Of a stretch of 64,000 bases of DNA, positions 27,840 to 36,050 are shown in pieces. The DNA comes from Lysobacterales bacterium. Lineage in GTDB: Bacteria; Pseudomonadota; Gammaproteobacteria; Xanthomonadales; Marinicellaceae. Within the stretch, counting starts at the first letter, position 1, and each line of letters opens with the position of its first letter. The position numbers and the translations under genes are program-made. The notes beneath the pieces are model-generated. The model did no database searches. It had not been told where the DNA came from and saw only the letters and a list, made by a program, of their open reading frames with translations. The stretch lies in NCBI GenBank assembly GCA_020442635.1, contig JAGRJR010000005.1, positions 1 through 64,000 of the forward strand, in the 5' to 3' direction.

Positions 27840-28994
27840 TTATTGTTTCATGCTTTTGACAGTGGCAGGTTGCACTACATCGCCTGCGGTATTGCCAAAA
27901 GAATTACGGGTATAAGTGATGGCAGCAGCAATGTCTGTCTCAGACAAAATGTTACCGAAGGCTTGCATGGCAGTTCCTGCCCTGCCATTTAAAACCAAAT
28001 CAATTTGAGCTTCAGCAGGTCCATTAACAATCTCGCTGCCAGCCAAAGCTGGAAACGCCGGAGGCATACCTGCTCCCGTGGCCTGATGACAAGTAGCGCA
28101 TTGAGTGTTGTAAACTTCTTCACCTTTGGCCAGTAACTCTTCCTTACTCCACTCTGTTTGTACCATGACTTCTGCTTGCGCCTGTTCGCCTTTCTGGGCG
28201 GCAAGCCAACTTGCATAATCTTCCTTGCTCAACACTTCCACTACAATCGGCATAAAACCATGATCTTTACCACATAGCTCAGCACATTGGCCACGGTAAG
28301 TACCTGGTGTTTTGACATTGGTCCATGCTTCATTAATAAAACCAGGGATGGCATCACGCTTCCAACCAAAATCCGGAACCCACCATGAATGAATCACATC
28401 GTCGGCAGTCAATAAAAATCTGATGTTGGTATTGGCAGGAATCACCAGTGGGTTATCAACATCCAGCAAATAGTTTTCAACTGTATTTGGATCTATACCT
28501 GACCCTTTTTGTCGAGCCATGTTGCTGTCTTTAGCGAGGGTACTTAAAAAACTGACACCTTCTTCCATGTAATCATATTTCCATTTCCATTGATACCCAG
28601 TCACTTTGATGGTCATATCCATTTGCAAACGCTTACCATCTTCTGTGGTTGGGTTTTCCATCTCAATCAAAGCTTTGGTGGCTGGAATCGCAATTACAAC
28701 CAAAATAAGGATAGGAATAATGGTCCAAATCACCTCAGCAGTGGTGCTATGAGTGAATTGCTCAGGCTTAGCCCCTTTGGATTTTCGGTGAGAAAAGATG
28801 GAAACAATCATCGCTCCAAAAACCGCTATACCAATCACAATACAAATCCACAATGTGAACGTATGCATCTCATAAGCTGTCTGACTGTATTTCGTGACAC
28901 CCTCTCTTAAATTCAATCCATATTCAGCCGCTGCCAGGGTTGAAGCCAATAAACCAGCAACCAGCAACATGAATTTCATTTGCATTTTTTTCAT
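27840..28994 (-). CDS. ctaC: Cytochrome c oxidase subunit II with fused cytochrome c domain
   Basis: Subunit II accepts electrons at the CuA centre. I place the start at the ATG at 28994, which gives a signal peptide (MKKMQMKFMLLVAGLLASTLAAA). The open frame extends 40 codons upstream without signal character. The 384-residue protein has two transmembrane helices and the cupredoxin domain with CuA ligands (His in VIHSWWVPDF, CAELCGKDHGFM). A C-terminal class I cytochrome c domain carries heme motif CATCH and the distal Met in GMPPAFPALAG or MQAFGN. This fused form marks a caa3-like arrangement in which the oxidase carries its own electron-donating haem. It is the first gene of the cox cluster. 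Confidence 0.96.
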   Translation of the reverse strand: MKKMQMKFMLLVAGLLASTLAAAEYGLNLREGVTKYSQTAYEMHTFTLWICIVIGIAVFGAMIVSIFSHRKSKGAKPEQFTHSTTAEVIWTIIPILILVVIAIPATKALIEMENPTTEDGKRLQMDMTIKVTGYQWKWKYDYMEEGVSFLSTLAKDSNMARQKGSGIDPNTVENYLLDVDNPLVIPANTNIRFLLTADDVIHSWWVPDFGWKRDAIPGFINEAWTNVKTPGTYRGQCAELCGKDHGFMPIVVEVLSKEDYASWLAAQKGEQAQAEVMVQTEWSKEELLAKGEEVYNTQCATCHQATGAGMPPAFPALAGSEIVNGPAEAQIDLVLNGRAGTAMQAFGNILSETDIAAAITYTRNSFGNTAGDVVQPATVKSMKQ

Positions 28995-29201
28995 AAATTT
29001 ATACCCTAATGAATTTTTGAAAACCAAGACCTTTATTCTATTCAATGAATGCGACCCAAAGTCACACAGGTCAAACGCGGCAATTCTACCATGTGATATG
29101 GCAAATATCTTCAAACATTGTTATTTTTTTGTTATCGCATGCGGGCTTTTACAAGATAAAACAGGCTGTCTAGTTTCTGACCGCTCATTAGATGCCAGTT
29201 A

Positions 29202-31652
29202 TCAATCTTGCTCTTGAACCTTTTTTTCCATTGCTTTGAGTTTTTCTTTGGCTTGTAATGTAAAAGAGTTGTCCGGTCCATAAACTTGATTTTTCAATTC
29301 TATGACGTTTTGAATCGTTTTTAGTGCTTCACTCAATTCATCACTTAAATACAAAGCCCAGGCTTTGGCCTCTAACATTTCAAGGGTGACCTGATGTTTG
29401 GCACCCAGTTTTTCTTCTGACATCACCAGATATTTATCCAGCAATGTTTTTGCCTCTTCTGGTTGATTCTGTTTGTTATACAATTCTGCCAGATTAAACA
29501 CCGTTGATAAGGTAAACACGTGATATTCACCCATGTGTCTGGATGCTTTATCAATGATATTTAAGTATATCTCTGCGGCTTCTCCGGATTGTCCTAAACC
29601 CACTTTGGTGATGGCCAAGGCTGACTGAAAATAAAGGTAAAATTCACTGTTTGTATTTTCAATTGATTCAAAAACAGGTAGATATTGAGTCTCTATTTCA
29701 AGCGCTTGTTGAAATGCTTCCAACTGGTTCAGGTTGCTTATAAAATTAATGGTTATGATCAGGTGCTTTGGATGCTCCTCACCAAAATACCGGCCTGATT
29801 CTTTTTGCAAGGTATCTAAAACAGCCAAAGACTTTTCTGGCTGTCCGGCTTGAGCCAGTGTTGCTGCCAGATTTGTTCTGGCTTCGATGATACTGACATT
29901 GACATCATTTTCAGCATACTTTTCGGCAAGCGCTAATGCTGATTGGTAATACTGGCTGGCCTCGTAATACTGACCATTTGAAGCGTGTAAGTTACCTAAT
30001 TGATTAGTCATTTTGAATTGTTGCAAACCATTGCTTTTATTCTCTTCCTTTTGCTGCCAATAACTCAAAGCCTCTAGCAATGATTGTTTAGCTCCATCAA
30101 GATCATTATCCCATTGCTCAATAAGCGCATTTAAATAGGCAAGTTCTGCTGTAAGCTGGGCATCAAAGCCGTCTCCCGATCCGATTAAATCTTTTACTTT
30201 TAAAACAATATGTTCGATTTCCTCTAATCTTTGCTGGTGGGTGATTTCAACATATTGCTCTAACAATTGTCCTTTTCTTAATAATATGTGGGCCCTTAAC
30301 TCTGTTGAAATGAGATCATTCGACAGCACATGATCAATAAGCTCCAAGCCCTGGCTTTGAAATCCAAGGTTAAATTGTGATATGGCTAAAGTCGCCAGTG
30401 CTCGACCCTTTGTTGTGTCATTTATGTTCTGCGCTTCTTTGGTATTGGCTATCAACTCATTAAGAACGTTTATCATTAAAACATCTTTCCCTTCGCGCGA
30501 GGGTGACACTGTTGATAACAAATCGTACATCAAAGCATTGATTTCTGAGGTCTCTTTTAATGATAAATTGGTCCTTTCCTGTTCCTTCTTTAACTGGTGG
30601 TAATTAATCAGACTGAGCGCCAGTACCACACTCAGCATCGTAAATATTGAAGCAATTGCAATTCTTTTCATCCGTTTAAACGGCCTTTGTTTTAACTCAA
30701 TCAATTGGTTCTTAATGTGTTGAGCAGCAGGTCGTTTGTTTGGATTACTGCTCAGCATTTGCGTAATCAAGCCCTTCAAGATTGCTGGCAATTTATTAAA
30801 GCTCAACTTTCTAATGGGTTGCTGCAACAATTTCTTTAATTCTGTCATGCTGGCTGGGTTATACGGATATGTTCCATCATTAAAGATGTAGTAATAAACC
30901 ACTCCCAAGGCGTAAACATCTGATGCACTGGTAGTTTTTTTATCATGAAACAGTTCAGGAGCCATGGCTAATGGCGTGTAAGCAGTAACCATCCTGTTCG
31001 ATTGTTCTTTTAAGTCGTGTCCTGCACCAAAATCCATCAGGACGGCACCCCGACCTGGCTCAATCATGACATTCTGAGGCTTGATATCGGCATGTACCAC
31101 ATGGTTTTTATGAATGGCGTTCACTGCATGGGCCAATTGGAGTGCAAGATTCAGTTTTTCATCATAGCCCAGTGACTGAATTTCAAACTCTGCCAATGTT
31201 TTGCCACTGAGTAACTCTGACCAAAAACCAGCCACATTCTGATCGATTTGCGCACCAAAAATTGCCATGATGTGCGAGTGCCTGATTTTAGCCACTCGTC
31301 TGGCTTCTTCAATAAATGATTCGGGCGAAATGTATTGACTGGATTGACTGGAAAGAAATTTTACCGCTACATCCCTGTTTAAAACGGGGTCAAAAGCTAA
31401 GTAGACATCACCCATGCCACCGGAGGCAATCTTATCTTTGATTTGCAAACCGCCCCAATGCGCTTGAGGAGATTTTGAATTTGGATTCAAAGAGCGCTCT
31501 GGACAATGATTAAATTGTTGCTTGACCTTATTAAGTAAATTGATTTTTTCCAGGTTGGATTCATTGAACAACTCATGTTCTTGTTCAGTAGAGAGCTCAC
31601 CAGTCAGACTTTTGAGCGCTTGCAGTAGTTTGTCTTTATCGTGCTCGTTCAC
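29202..31652 (-). CDS. Transmembrane Ser/Thr protein kinase with TPR-rich C-terminus
   Basis: The 816-residue protein has a Hanks-type kinase domain (about residues 70-320). It includes a glycine-rich loop KIASGGMGDVYLA, Lys98 in VAVKFL, catalytic Asp189 in HADIKPQN and DFG at 207-209. One membrane segment follows (about 331-351, IASIFTMLSVVLALSLIN). The periplasmic part of about 460 residues is made of helical TPR-like repeats (YYQSALALAEKYAEND, EAAEIYLNIIDKASRH). The activation segment contains several Ser/Thr (SNRMVTAYTPLAMAPE). Its start overlaps the ECF sigma factor gene by four bases (ATGA), so the sigma factor is its likely partner and substrate. What the TPR domain senses is unknown. 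Confidence 0.93.
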   Translation of the reverse strand: MNEHDKDKLLQALKSLTGELSTEQEHELFNESNLEKINLLNKVKQQFNHCPERSLNPNSKSPQAHWGGLQIKDKIASGGMGDVYLAFDPVLNRDVAVKFLSSQSSQYISPESFIEEARRVAKIRHSHIMAIFGAQIDQNVAGFWSELLSGKTLAEFEIQSLGYDEKLNLALQLAHAVNAIHKNHVVHADIKPQNVMIEPGRGAVLMDFGAGHDLKEQSNRMVTAYTPLAMAPELFHDKKTTSASDVYALGVVYYYIFNDGTYPYNPASMTELKKLLQQPIRKLSFNKLPAILKGLITQMLSSNPNKRPAAQHIKNQLIELKQRPFKRMKRIAIASIFTMLSVVLALSLINYHQLKKEQERTNLSLKETSEINALMYDLLSTVSPSREGKDVLMINVLNELIANTKEAQNINDTTKGRALATLAISQFNLGFQSQGLELIDHVLSNDLISTELRAHILLRKGQLLEQYVEITHQQRLEEIEHIVLKVKDLIGSGDGFDAQLTAELAYLNALIEQWDNDLDGAKQSLLEALSYWQQKEENKSNGLQQFKMTNQLGNLHASNGQYYEASQYYQSALALAEKYAENDVNVSIIEARTNLAATLAQAGQPEKSLAVLDTLQKESGRYFGEEHPKHLIITINFISNLNQLEAFQQALEIETQYLPVFESIENTNSEFYLYFQSALAITKVGLGQSGEAAEIYLNIIDKASRHMGEYHVFTLSTVFNLAELYNKQNQPEEAKTLLDKYLVMSEEKLGAKHQVTLEMLEAKAWALYLSDELSEALKTIQNVIELKNQVYGPDNSFTLQAKEKLKAMEKKVQEQD

Positions 31653-32194
31653 AACCTTATATACTTTAACAATTTTGCCAAAGCGCGGTTAAACTGCATT
31701 CTGGCAGCATCTTCACTGTTTTTTTCTAAAGCACCAGCAATTTCATTGAATGACATACCAAACTCAACCCTTAATATGATGATGTCCTGTTCAGACTGCG
31801 TCAGTTTAAGTAATGCCTCTTCATAAATAACCAACTCATCAATATCATCCTTTAATATCAATTTTGATTGTTGCATTTGAGCCTCTTCAAGTGACTGTGT
31901 GGCTTTTTCTGACCTGAGCTTTTCGTTAATGGTATTTATAAAAATTCGGCGCAAATAAGCCAAAAAAGACCCTGGTCTTAATGATTGAAAGTCATTCAGT
32001 TTATTCATACCTTTGACCAAGGTTTCCTGAACTACATCAGAGGTATCAATTAAACTATCCAGGGTTCTGGGAATTCTGCCATGCGCCCAACTCAATAAGG
32101 TAGGATAAACATATTCAGCCAACTGTTCATTGGCACGCTTATCACCTTGCTTTGATTGCTCAATCAAAATAGCGGTTTTAGATGGATCAAACAT
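31649..32194 (-). CDS. ECF sigma factor, probably controlled by the adjacent kinase
   Basis: With the ATG at 32194 (GGGTG upstream) the protein has 181 residues. The longer frame would need a TTG start at 32215. Region 2 spans about residues 8-85 and region 4 about 120-178 (LTQSEQDIIILRVEFGMSFN, then EIAGALEKNSEDAARMQ). Region 2.2 reads DTSDVVQETLVKG at residues 50-62. Common ECF factors carry an acidic DAED-like motif there. No anti-sigma factor gene is nearby; a Ser/Thr kinase gene is coupled instead. This resembles the ECF43 type (EcfP/PknT in Vibrio parahaemolyticus), where the kinase phosphorylates a Thr in region 2 and so activates the factor. Group assignment is inference. Confidence 0.9.
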   Translation of the reverse strand: MFDPSKTAILIEQSKQGDKRANEQLAEYVYPTLLSWAHGRIPRTLDSLIDTSDVVQETLVKGMNKLNDFQSLRPGSFLAYLRRIFINTINEKLRSEKATQSLEEAQMQQSKLILKDDIDELVIYEEALLKLTQSEQDIIILRVEFGMSFNEIAGALEKNSEDAARMQFNRALAKLLKYIRL

Positions 32195-32220
32195 AACACC
32201 CGTAATAAATTTCAAAAATA

Positions 32221-32247
32221 TGTTCGGATTCAGACACTGGTTGCATT
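32221..32247 (+). promoter_or_regulatory. TGTTCGG-N15-GCATT element upstream of beta-helix gene 1
   Basis: TGTTCGG (32221-32227) and GCATT (32243-32247) are separated by 15 bases, 31 bases before the start codon at 32279. The same spaced pair occurs upstream of the two following paralogues and of the HzsA-like gene. It is a candidate ECF-type promoter. It also lies in the divergent region of the sigma factor gene. Confidence 0.5.
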
Positions 32248-32278
32248 GGTAACCTATCTTAAATTAAAAAGGTGACTT

Positions 32279-33373
32279 ATGCAGTTAAAAAAGATATCTG
32301 TTATTTTACTGTTGTTTTGGCAATACATATTAGACAGCCAAGCAGCTGAATTTTGTGCGACTAACAGCACAGAATTGACCAATGCTTTATCCAGTGCAGA
32401 AAACAACAATCAACATGATGTGATTAAAATTGCTGTTGGCAATTATGAAGGAGGTTTTACATTTACTGGGGGCGAAGGATATGATTTGTCCATCAGTGGC
32501 GGTTGGAGCGATTTTTTTGGCAATCCTTGCGGGCAACAAATCAATCCACCCTTTGACACCATTTTAGATGGAGATAACAGCCAAAAAGTATTGGATATCA
32601 TTGCACATGATGACAATGACATCACCATTTCTAACCTTACTTTAATCAATGGCAACGCATTACCCGGCAGTGCTGGCGGACTTGAATTATTTGGCTGGAC
32701 TGGTTACGTGGGAGATGTCATCATCGAAAAAGTGGCCTTCATCAACAACAAAGGCAACTTCCATTCAGCCCTAAGCGTTTCAAGAGGTCGTAAAATCACT
32801 GTAAGAAACAGTATTTTTGCCATCAATGAAAACACCACTGGTGATGGCACTGTGGATTTAAACAACAGTGAACTTGGTATCTACTTTAATAACAATACAC
32901 TTGTAAATAACACATCAGTGGCAACCGATTCCAGTGTGCACTCAGGGCTGAGAGCCAATTTCCACGATGGTGCAGGTATATTCGTTGCTAATAATTTATT
33001 TTGGAATAATGACGGGCACGATGCCTATTTTGGTGGCGTTAACATGACCACCACCGAATCGTATTTATATAACAATAACATTAACTCTTATATCGGTACA
33101 ATTCATAACATCGAAAACAATTTCACAGCAGAACCCATCTTCGAAAATGGCTTTTTAAATTACACGCCAACAATTGCCTCACCTGAAATCAATCAAGGTC
33201 GTCAATCACCGTTTTTTGTACCAGTACCACCCCCCTTTAATATGCAGTGGGGGGTTGGCATAACAGATTTCGAAGGCAACACCAGAGTTCAAGATGGCAG
33301 GGTTGATGTTGGCGCCATTGAAGCAGAACCGGAAGAGCCTATTTTTAAAAATGGCTTTGAAATCATTCTTTAA
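32279..33373 (+). CDS. Secreted beta-helix protein, tandem copy 1, with GFE tail
   Basis: The 364-residue product has a signal peptide (MQLKKISVILLLFWQYILDSQAA, then EFCATNS) and an AAGGTGA ribosome binding site. The body is a right-handed parallel beta-helix rich in Asn and Gly (FGNPCGQQ, TILDGDNSQKVLDI, IYFNNNTLVNNTS, FVANNLFWNNDGHD). The end resembles the choice-of-anchor Q region (TRVQDGRVDVGAIE). It finishes EPIFKNGFEIIL, the shared tail. There are two conserved Cys (FC near the mature N-terminus and NPCG) that could form a disulfide. No catalytic motif is visible. It starts 84 bases from the divergent sigma factor gene. It may be an adhesin or matrix protein, which is not shown. Confidence 0.82.
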   Translation: MQLKKISVILLLFWQYILDSQAAEFCATNSTELTNALSSAENNNQHDVIKIAVGNYEGGFTFTGGEGYDLSISGGWSDFFGNPCGQQINPPFDTILDGDNSQKVLDIIAHDDNDITISNLTLINGNALPGSAGGLELFGWTGYVGDVIIEKVAFINNKGNFHSALSVSRGRKITVRNSIFAINENTTGDGTVDLNNSELGIYFNNNTLVNNTSVATDSSVHSGLRANFHDGAGIFVANNLFWNNDGHDAYFGGVNMTTTESYLYNNNINSYIGTIHNIENNFTAEPIFENGFLNYTPTIASPEINQGRQSPFFVPVPPPFNMQWGVGITDFEGNTRVQDGRVDVGAIEAEPEEPIFKNGFEIIL

Positions 33374-33451
33374 ACAGTCATAAACCATCTAATATTTTTT
33401 GCTGCTTTTAACTGGGTTAAAAGTGATTTTCCACGGCCATTTGGTCGTCTG

Positions 33452-33485
33452 ATAAGTGTCCAAATTAACTATTTTGGACACTTAT
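33452..33485. repeat. Perfect 13-bp inverted repeat after beta-helix gene 1
   Basis: ATAAGTGTCCAAA (33452-33464) pairs with its exact complement at 33473-33485 around an 8-base loop. A closely related hairpin with the same GTGTCCAAA core and loop length follows gene 2. No T-run follows, so termination would be inefficient. It may instead be a transcript end stabiliser or protein-binding palindrome. Confidence 0.7.
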
Positions 33486-33528
33486 GTTGCTTCAAATTAT
33501 AAAATAATGACACTCCTTTAAAATTATT

Positions 33529-33555
33529 TGTTCGGTACTGTCCATTAAATGCATT
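33529..33555 (+). promoter_or_regulatory. TGTTCGG-N15-GCATT element upstream of beta-helix gene 2
   Basis: TGTTCGG (33529-33535) and GCATT (33551-33555) have the same 15-base spacing as upstream of gene 1. The element lies 36 bases before the start codon at 33592. A promoter here implies that each tandem copy is transcribed separately. Confidence 0.5.
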
Positions 33556-33591
33556 CACTCATCATTAATAATAAAAACTATGAGGTGATTT

Positions 33592-34686
33592 ATGCAACTG
33601 AAAAAAATAGCAGTTATATTAACTATAGCTTGGCAATTTTCCATATCTACACACGCTGCGGAGTTTTGTGTGACTAATAGCACTGAACTTTCAAGCGCTC
33701 TGATAACATCCCAAAACAATAGCCAAAGTGATGTGATAAAAATTGCAATTGGCAGTTATACGGGAGGGTTCGCTTATTCAGGCTCAGAAGACTTCCATTT
33801 ATCCATTAGTGGCGGTTGGAGTGATTTTTTTGGCAATCCTTGTGGACAACAAATCCATATGCCTTTTGATACGATTCTAGATGGAAATAACACACAAAGA
33901 GTGATGATTATCCAGGCTTGGGCTAATTCTGATATCAACATTTCAAACATGACTTTTATTAATGGTAATGCCAATCCCGACAGCGCAGGTGGGTTAGAGG
34001 TGCGATCTTTTGAAAACTATGTGGGTGATGTACTTGTTGAAAAGGTTGCATTCATAAACAATAAAGGTCATTTCAATTCAGCCCTAGAAATCTCAAGAGG
34101 ACGAAAAATCACCGTAAGAAACAGTATTTTTGCCATCAACCATAATACGACTGGAGATGGTACTATAGATTTAAATAATGCTGGTCTTGGTATATATTTT
34201 AACAACAATACAATAGTCAACAATACTTCTGACGCAACTGACCCTGGTGTCATTTCGGGTTTGCGTGCTAACTTTCATGACGGAGCAGGTATTTTCCTTG
34301 CTAACAACCTATTCTGGAATAACGACGGTCACGACGCTTCTTTTGCCGGTGTGAATATGACCGCAACAGAATCCTATTTGTATAACAATAACATAGATAC
34401 CTATATCGGCCTCATTCATACAATCGAAAATAATTTCTCCGAAGCACCCATTTTTGAAGGTGGTTTTTTAAACTACACACCAACAATCGCCTCACCTGAA
34501 ATCAACCAGGGCCGTAATTCACCTTTTTTTGTACCAGTACCACCGCCTTTCAATATGCAGTGGGGGGTCGGAATAACAGATTTCGAAGGCAACACCAGAG
34601 TTCAAGACAGAAGAGTTGATGTTGGCGCCATTGAAGCAGAACCGGAAGAACCTATTTTTGAAAATGGTTTCGAAATCATTCTTTAA
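33592..34686 (+). CDS. Secreted beta-helix protein, tandem copy 2, with GFE tail
   Basis: This is the second of three paralogues. It has 364 residues with signal peptide (MQLKKIAVILTIAWQFSISTHAA, then EFCVTNS), a GAGGTGA ribosome binding site and the same beta-helix body (ISNMTFINGNANPDSAGG, IYFNNNTIVNNTS, FLANNLFWNNDGHD). It ends EPIFENGFEIIL. At DNA level its last roughly 120 bases are nearly identical to copy 1, with two unbroken 35-base identities. Its first half instead shares stretches such as GSEDFHL and VMIIQAW with copy 3 (VMLIQAW). It therefore looks like a mosaic shaped by recombination between neighbours. No enzymatic motif is seen. Confidence 0.82.
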   Translation: MQLKKIAVILTIAWQFSISTHAAEFCVTNSTELSSALITSQNNSQSDVIKIAIGSYTGGFAYSGSEDFHLSISGGWSDFFGNPCGQQIHMPFDTILDGNNTQRVMIIQAWANSDINISNMTFINGNANPDSAGGLEVRSFENYVGDVLVEKVAFINNKGHFNSALEISRGRKITVRNSIFAINHNTTGDGTIDLNNAGLGIYFNNNTIVNNTSDATDPGVISGLRANFHDGAGIFLANNLFWNNDGHDASFAGVNMTATESYLYNNNIDTYIGLIHTIENNFSEAPIFEGGFLNYTPTIASPEINQGRNSPFFVPVPPPFNMQWGVGITDFEGNTRVQDRRVDVGAIEAEPEEPIFENGFEIIL

Positions 34687-34730
34687 AAATCACAAGTCAA
34701 TGTAAGACTTTTTAGGTTGCTCTCAACTGG

Positions 34731-34772
34731 CAACACAGGTGTCCAAATTAAACATTTTGGACACCTGTGTTG
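34731..34772. repeat. Perfect 17-bp inverted repeat after beta-helix gene 2
   Basis: CAACACAGGTGTCCAAA (34731-34747) pairs without mismatch with 34756-34772 around an 8-base loop. It shares the GTGTCCAAA core with the hairpin after gene 1. TTGTTTCTATTTAT follows, a weak T-rich tract. It is likely an intrinsic terminator or mRNA 3'-end element duplicated together with the gene. Confidence 0.75.
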
Positions 34773-34825
34773 TTTCTATTTATCAGGAAATGAATTAACA
34801 ACCATCACTTACCTCTTCAATAATT

Positions 34826-34852
34826 TGTTCGGTTCTGTTAATTCATTTACTT
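34826..34852 (+). promoter_or_regulatory. TGTTCGG-N15-TACTT element upstream of beta-helix gene 3
   Basis: TGTTCGG (34826-34832) is followed after 15 bases by TACTT (34848-34852), 26 bases before the start codon at 34879. The heptamer and spacing match genes 1 and 2; the downstream box differs in its first three bases. Confidence 0.45.
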
Positions 34853-34878
34853 CATGTAATTAAAGAAAGAGGTGACTC

Positions 34879-35970
34879 ATGAAACTAAAAACAATCGCGG
34901 TGATATTTGCCATTTCATGGCCGTTTTGTTTCTCTGCTCAAGCTGCTGAATTTTGCGTGACTAATAGTATTGAACTTAAAAATGCTTTGACCTCATCCCA
35001 AAACAACAGTCAAAGTGATGTGATTAAAATTGTGACTGGCAGTTATACAGGAGGTTTTTCTTATTTAGGCTCAGAAGACTTCCATTTAACCATCAGTGGA
35101 GGTTGGAGTGATTTTTTTGGCAATCCTTGCGGGCATCAAATTCATACACCTTTGGATACGATATTGGATGGAAATGACACACAAAGAGTGATGCTTATCC
35201 AGGCTTGGGCCGGCTCTAACATCAGCATTTCAAACATGGCAATTATTGATGGTGATGCCTATCCCGCCAGCGCTGGTGGTTTAGAGATTCGATCACACGA
35301 AAATTATGTAGGTGATGTTCTCGTTGAAAAAGTAGCATTCGTTAATAACAAAGGCTTTTTTCATTCAGCTTTAGCAACTTCAAGAGGCCGAAAAATTACT
35401 GTCAGAAATAACATTTTTGCTGTTAATGAAAATATCACAGGAAACGGCACTGTGGAAATAAACGACGCAGGCCTCGGCATCTATTTTAATAACAATACAA
35501 TTGTCCTTAACACATCACTAGCAAATGATGCAGGTGTGAACTCTGGACTCAGAGCCACTTTGTATGAAGGGGCTGGTTTATTTGTTGCCAACAATTTATT
35601 TTGGGATAACGATGGTCATGATGTTACTTTTATCGATGTTGATATGATAACAACAGAATCATATTTATATAACAACAATATTGACACTTATGTTGGAACC
35701 ATCCATAACGTCGAGAACAACTTCACAGCTCAGCCAATCTTTGATAATGATATTTTTTTAGCACCAACTATCGCTTCTCAAGAAGTTAATAACGGTCGTA
35801 ATTCACCTTTGTTTGTACCAGTACCACCTCCCTTTAATATGCAGTGGGGTGTCGGTATTACTGACTTCAATGGTAATGCAAGAATACAAGATGATAAAGT
35901 TGATGTTGGAGCCATTGAAGTAGAGCCAGAAGAACCCATTTTTAAAAATGGATTTGAAATTATTCTATAA
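34879..35970 (+). CDS. Secreted beta-helix protein, tandem copy 3, with GFE tail
   Basis: The third paralogue has 363 residues with signal peptide (MKLKTIAVIFAISWPFCFSAQAA, then EFCVTNS) and a GAGGTGA ribosome binding site. It shares the same framework (ISGGWSDFFGNPCG, IYFNNNTIVLNTS, FVANNLFWDNDGHD) and ends EPIFKNGFEIIL. It is the most diverged copy, with many synonymous differences over the last 120 bases compared with copies 1 and 2. Its own promoter-like element precedes it and a genuine rho-independent terminator follows. The function is unknown. Secretion could depend on a type II system, since gspA and gspB are encoded 8 kb away, but that is inference. Confidence 0.82.
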   Translation: MKLKTIAVIFAISWPFCFSAQAAEFCVTNSIELKNALTSSQNNSQSDVIKIVTGSYTGGFSYLGSEDFHLTISGGWSDFFGNPCGHQIHTPLDTILDGNDTQRVMLIQAWAGSNISISNMAIIDGDAYPASAGGLEIRSHENYVGDVLVEKVAFVNNKGFFHSALATSRGRKITVRNNIFAVNENITGNGTVEINDAGLGIYFNNNTIVLNTSLANDAGVNSGLRATLYEGAGLFVANNLFWDNDGHDVTFIDVDMITTESYLYNNNIDTYVGTIHNVENNFTAQPIFDNDIFLAPTIASQEVNNGRNSPLFVPVPPPFNMQWGVGITDFNGNARIQDDKVDVGAIEVEPEEPIFKNGFEIIL

Positions 35971-36007
35971 ATAAATGACCGTCAAGTTATAATCTCAAAG
36001 TTAAACT

Positions 36008-36044
36008 GCAGCCAGCTTAAATCATTTTTACTGGCTGCTTTTTT
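36008..36044 (+). terminator. Terminator after the beta-helix gene array
   Basis: GCAGCCAG (36008-36015) pairs with CTGGCTGC (36031-36038) and is followed by six Ts (36039-36044). It ends seven bases before the convergent HzsA-like gene stop at 36051. Confidence 0.88.
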
Positions 36045-36050
36045 GTAGGC

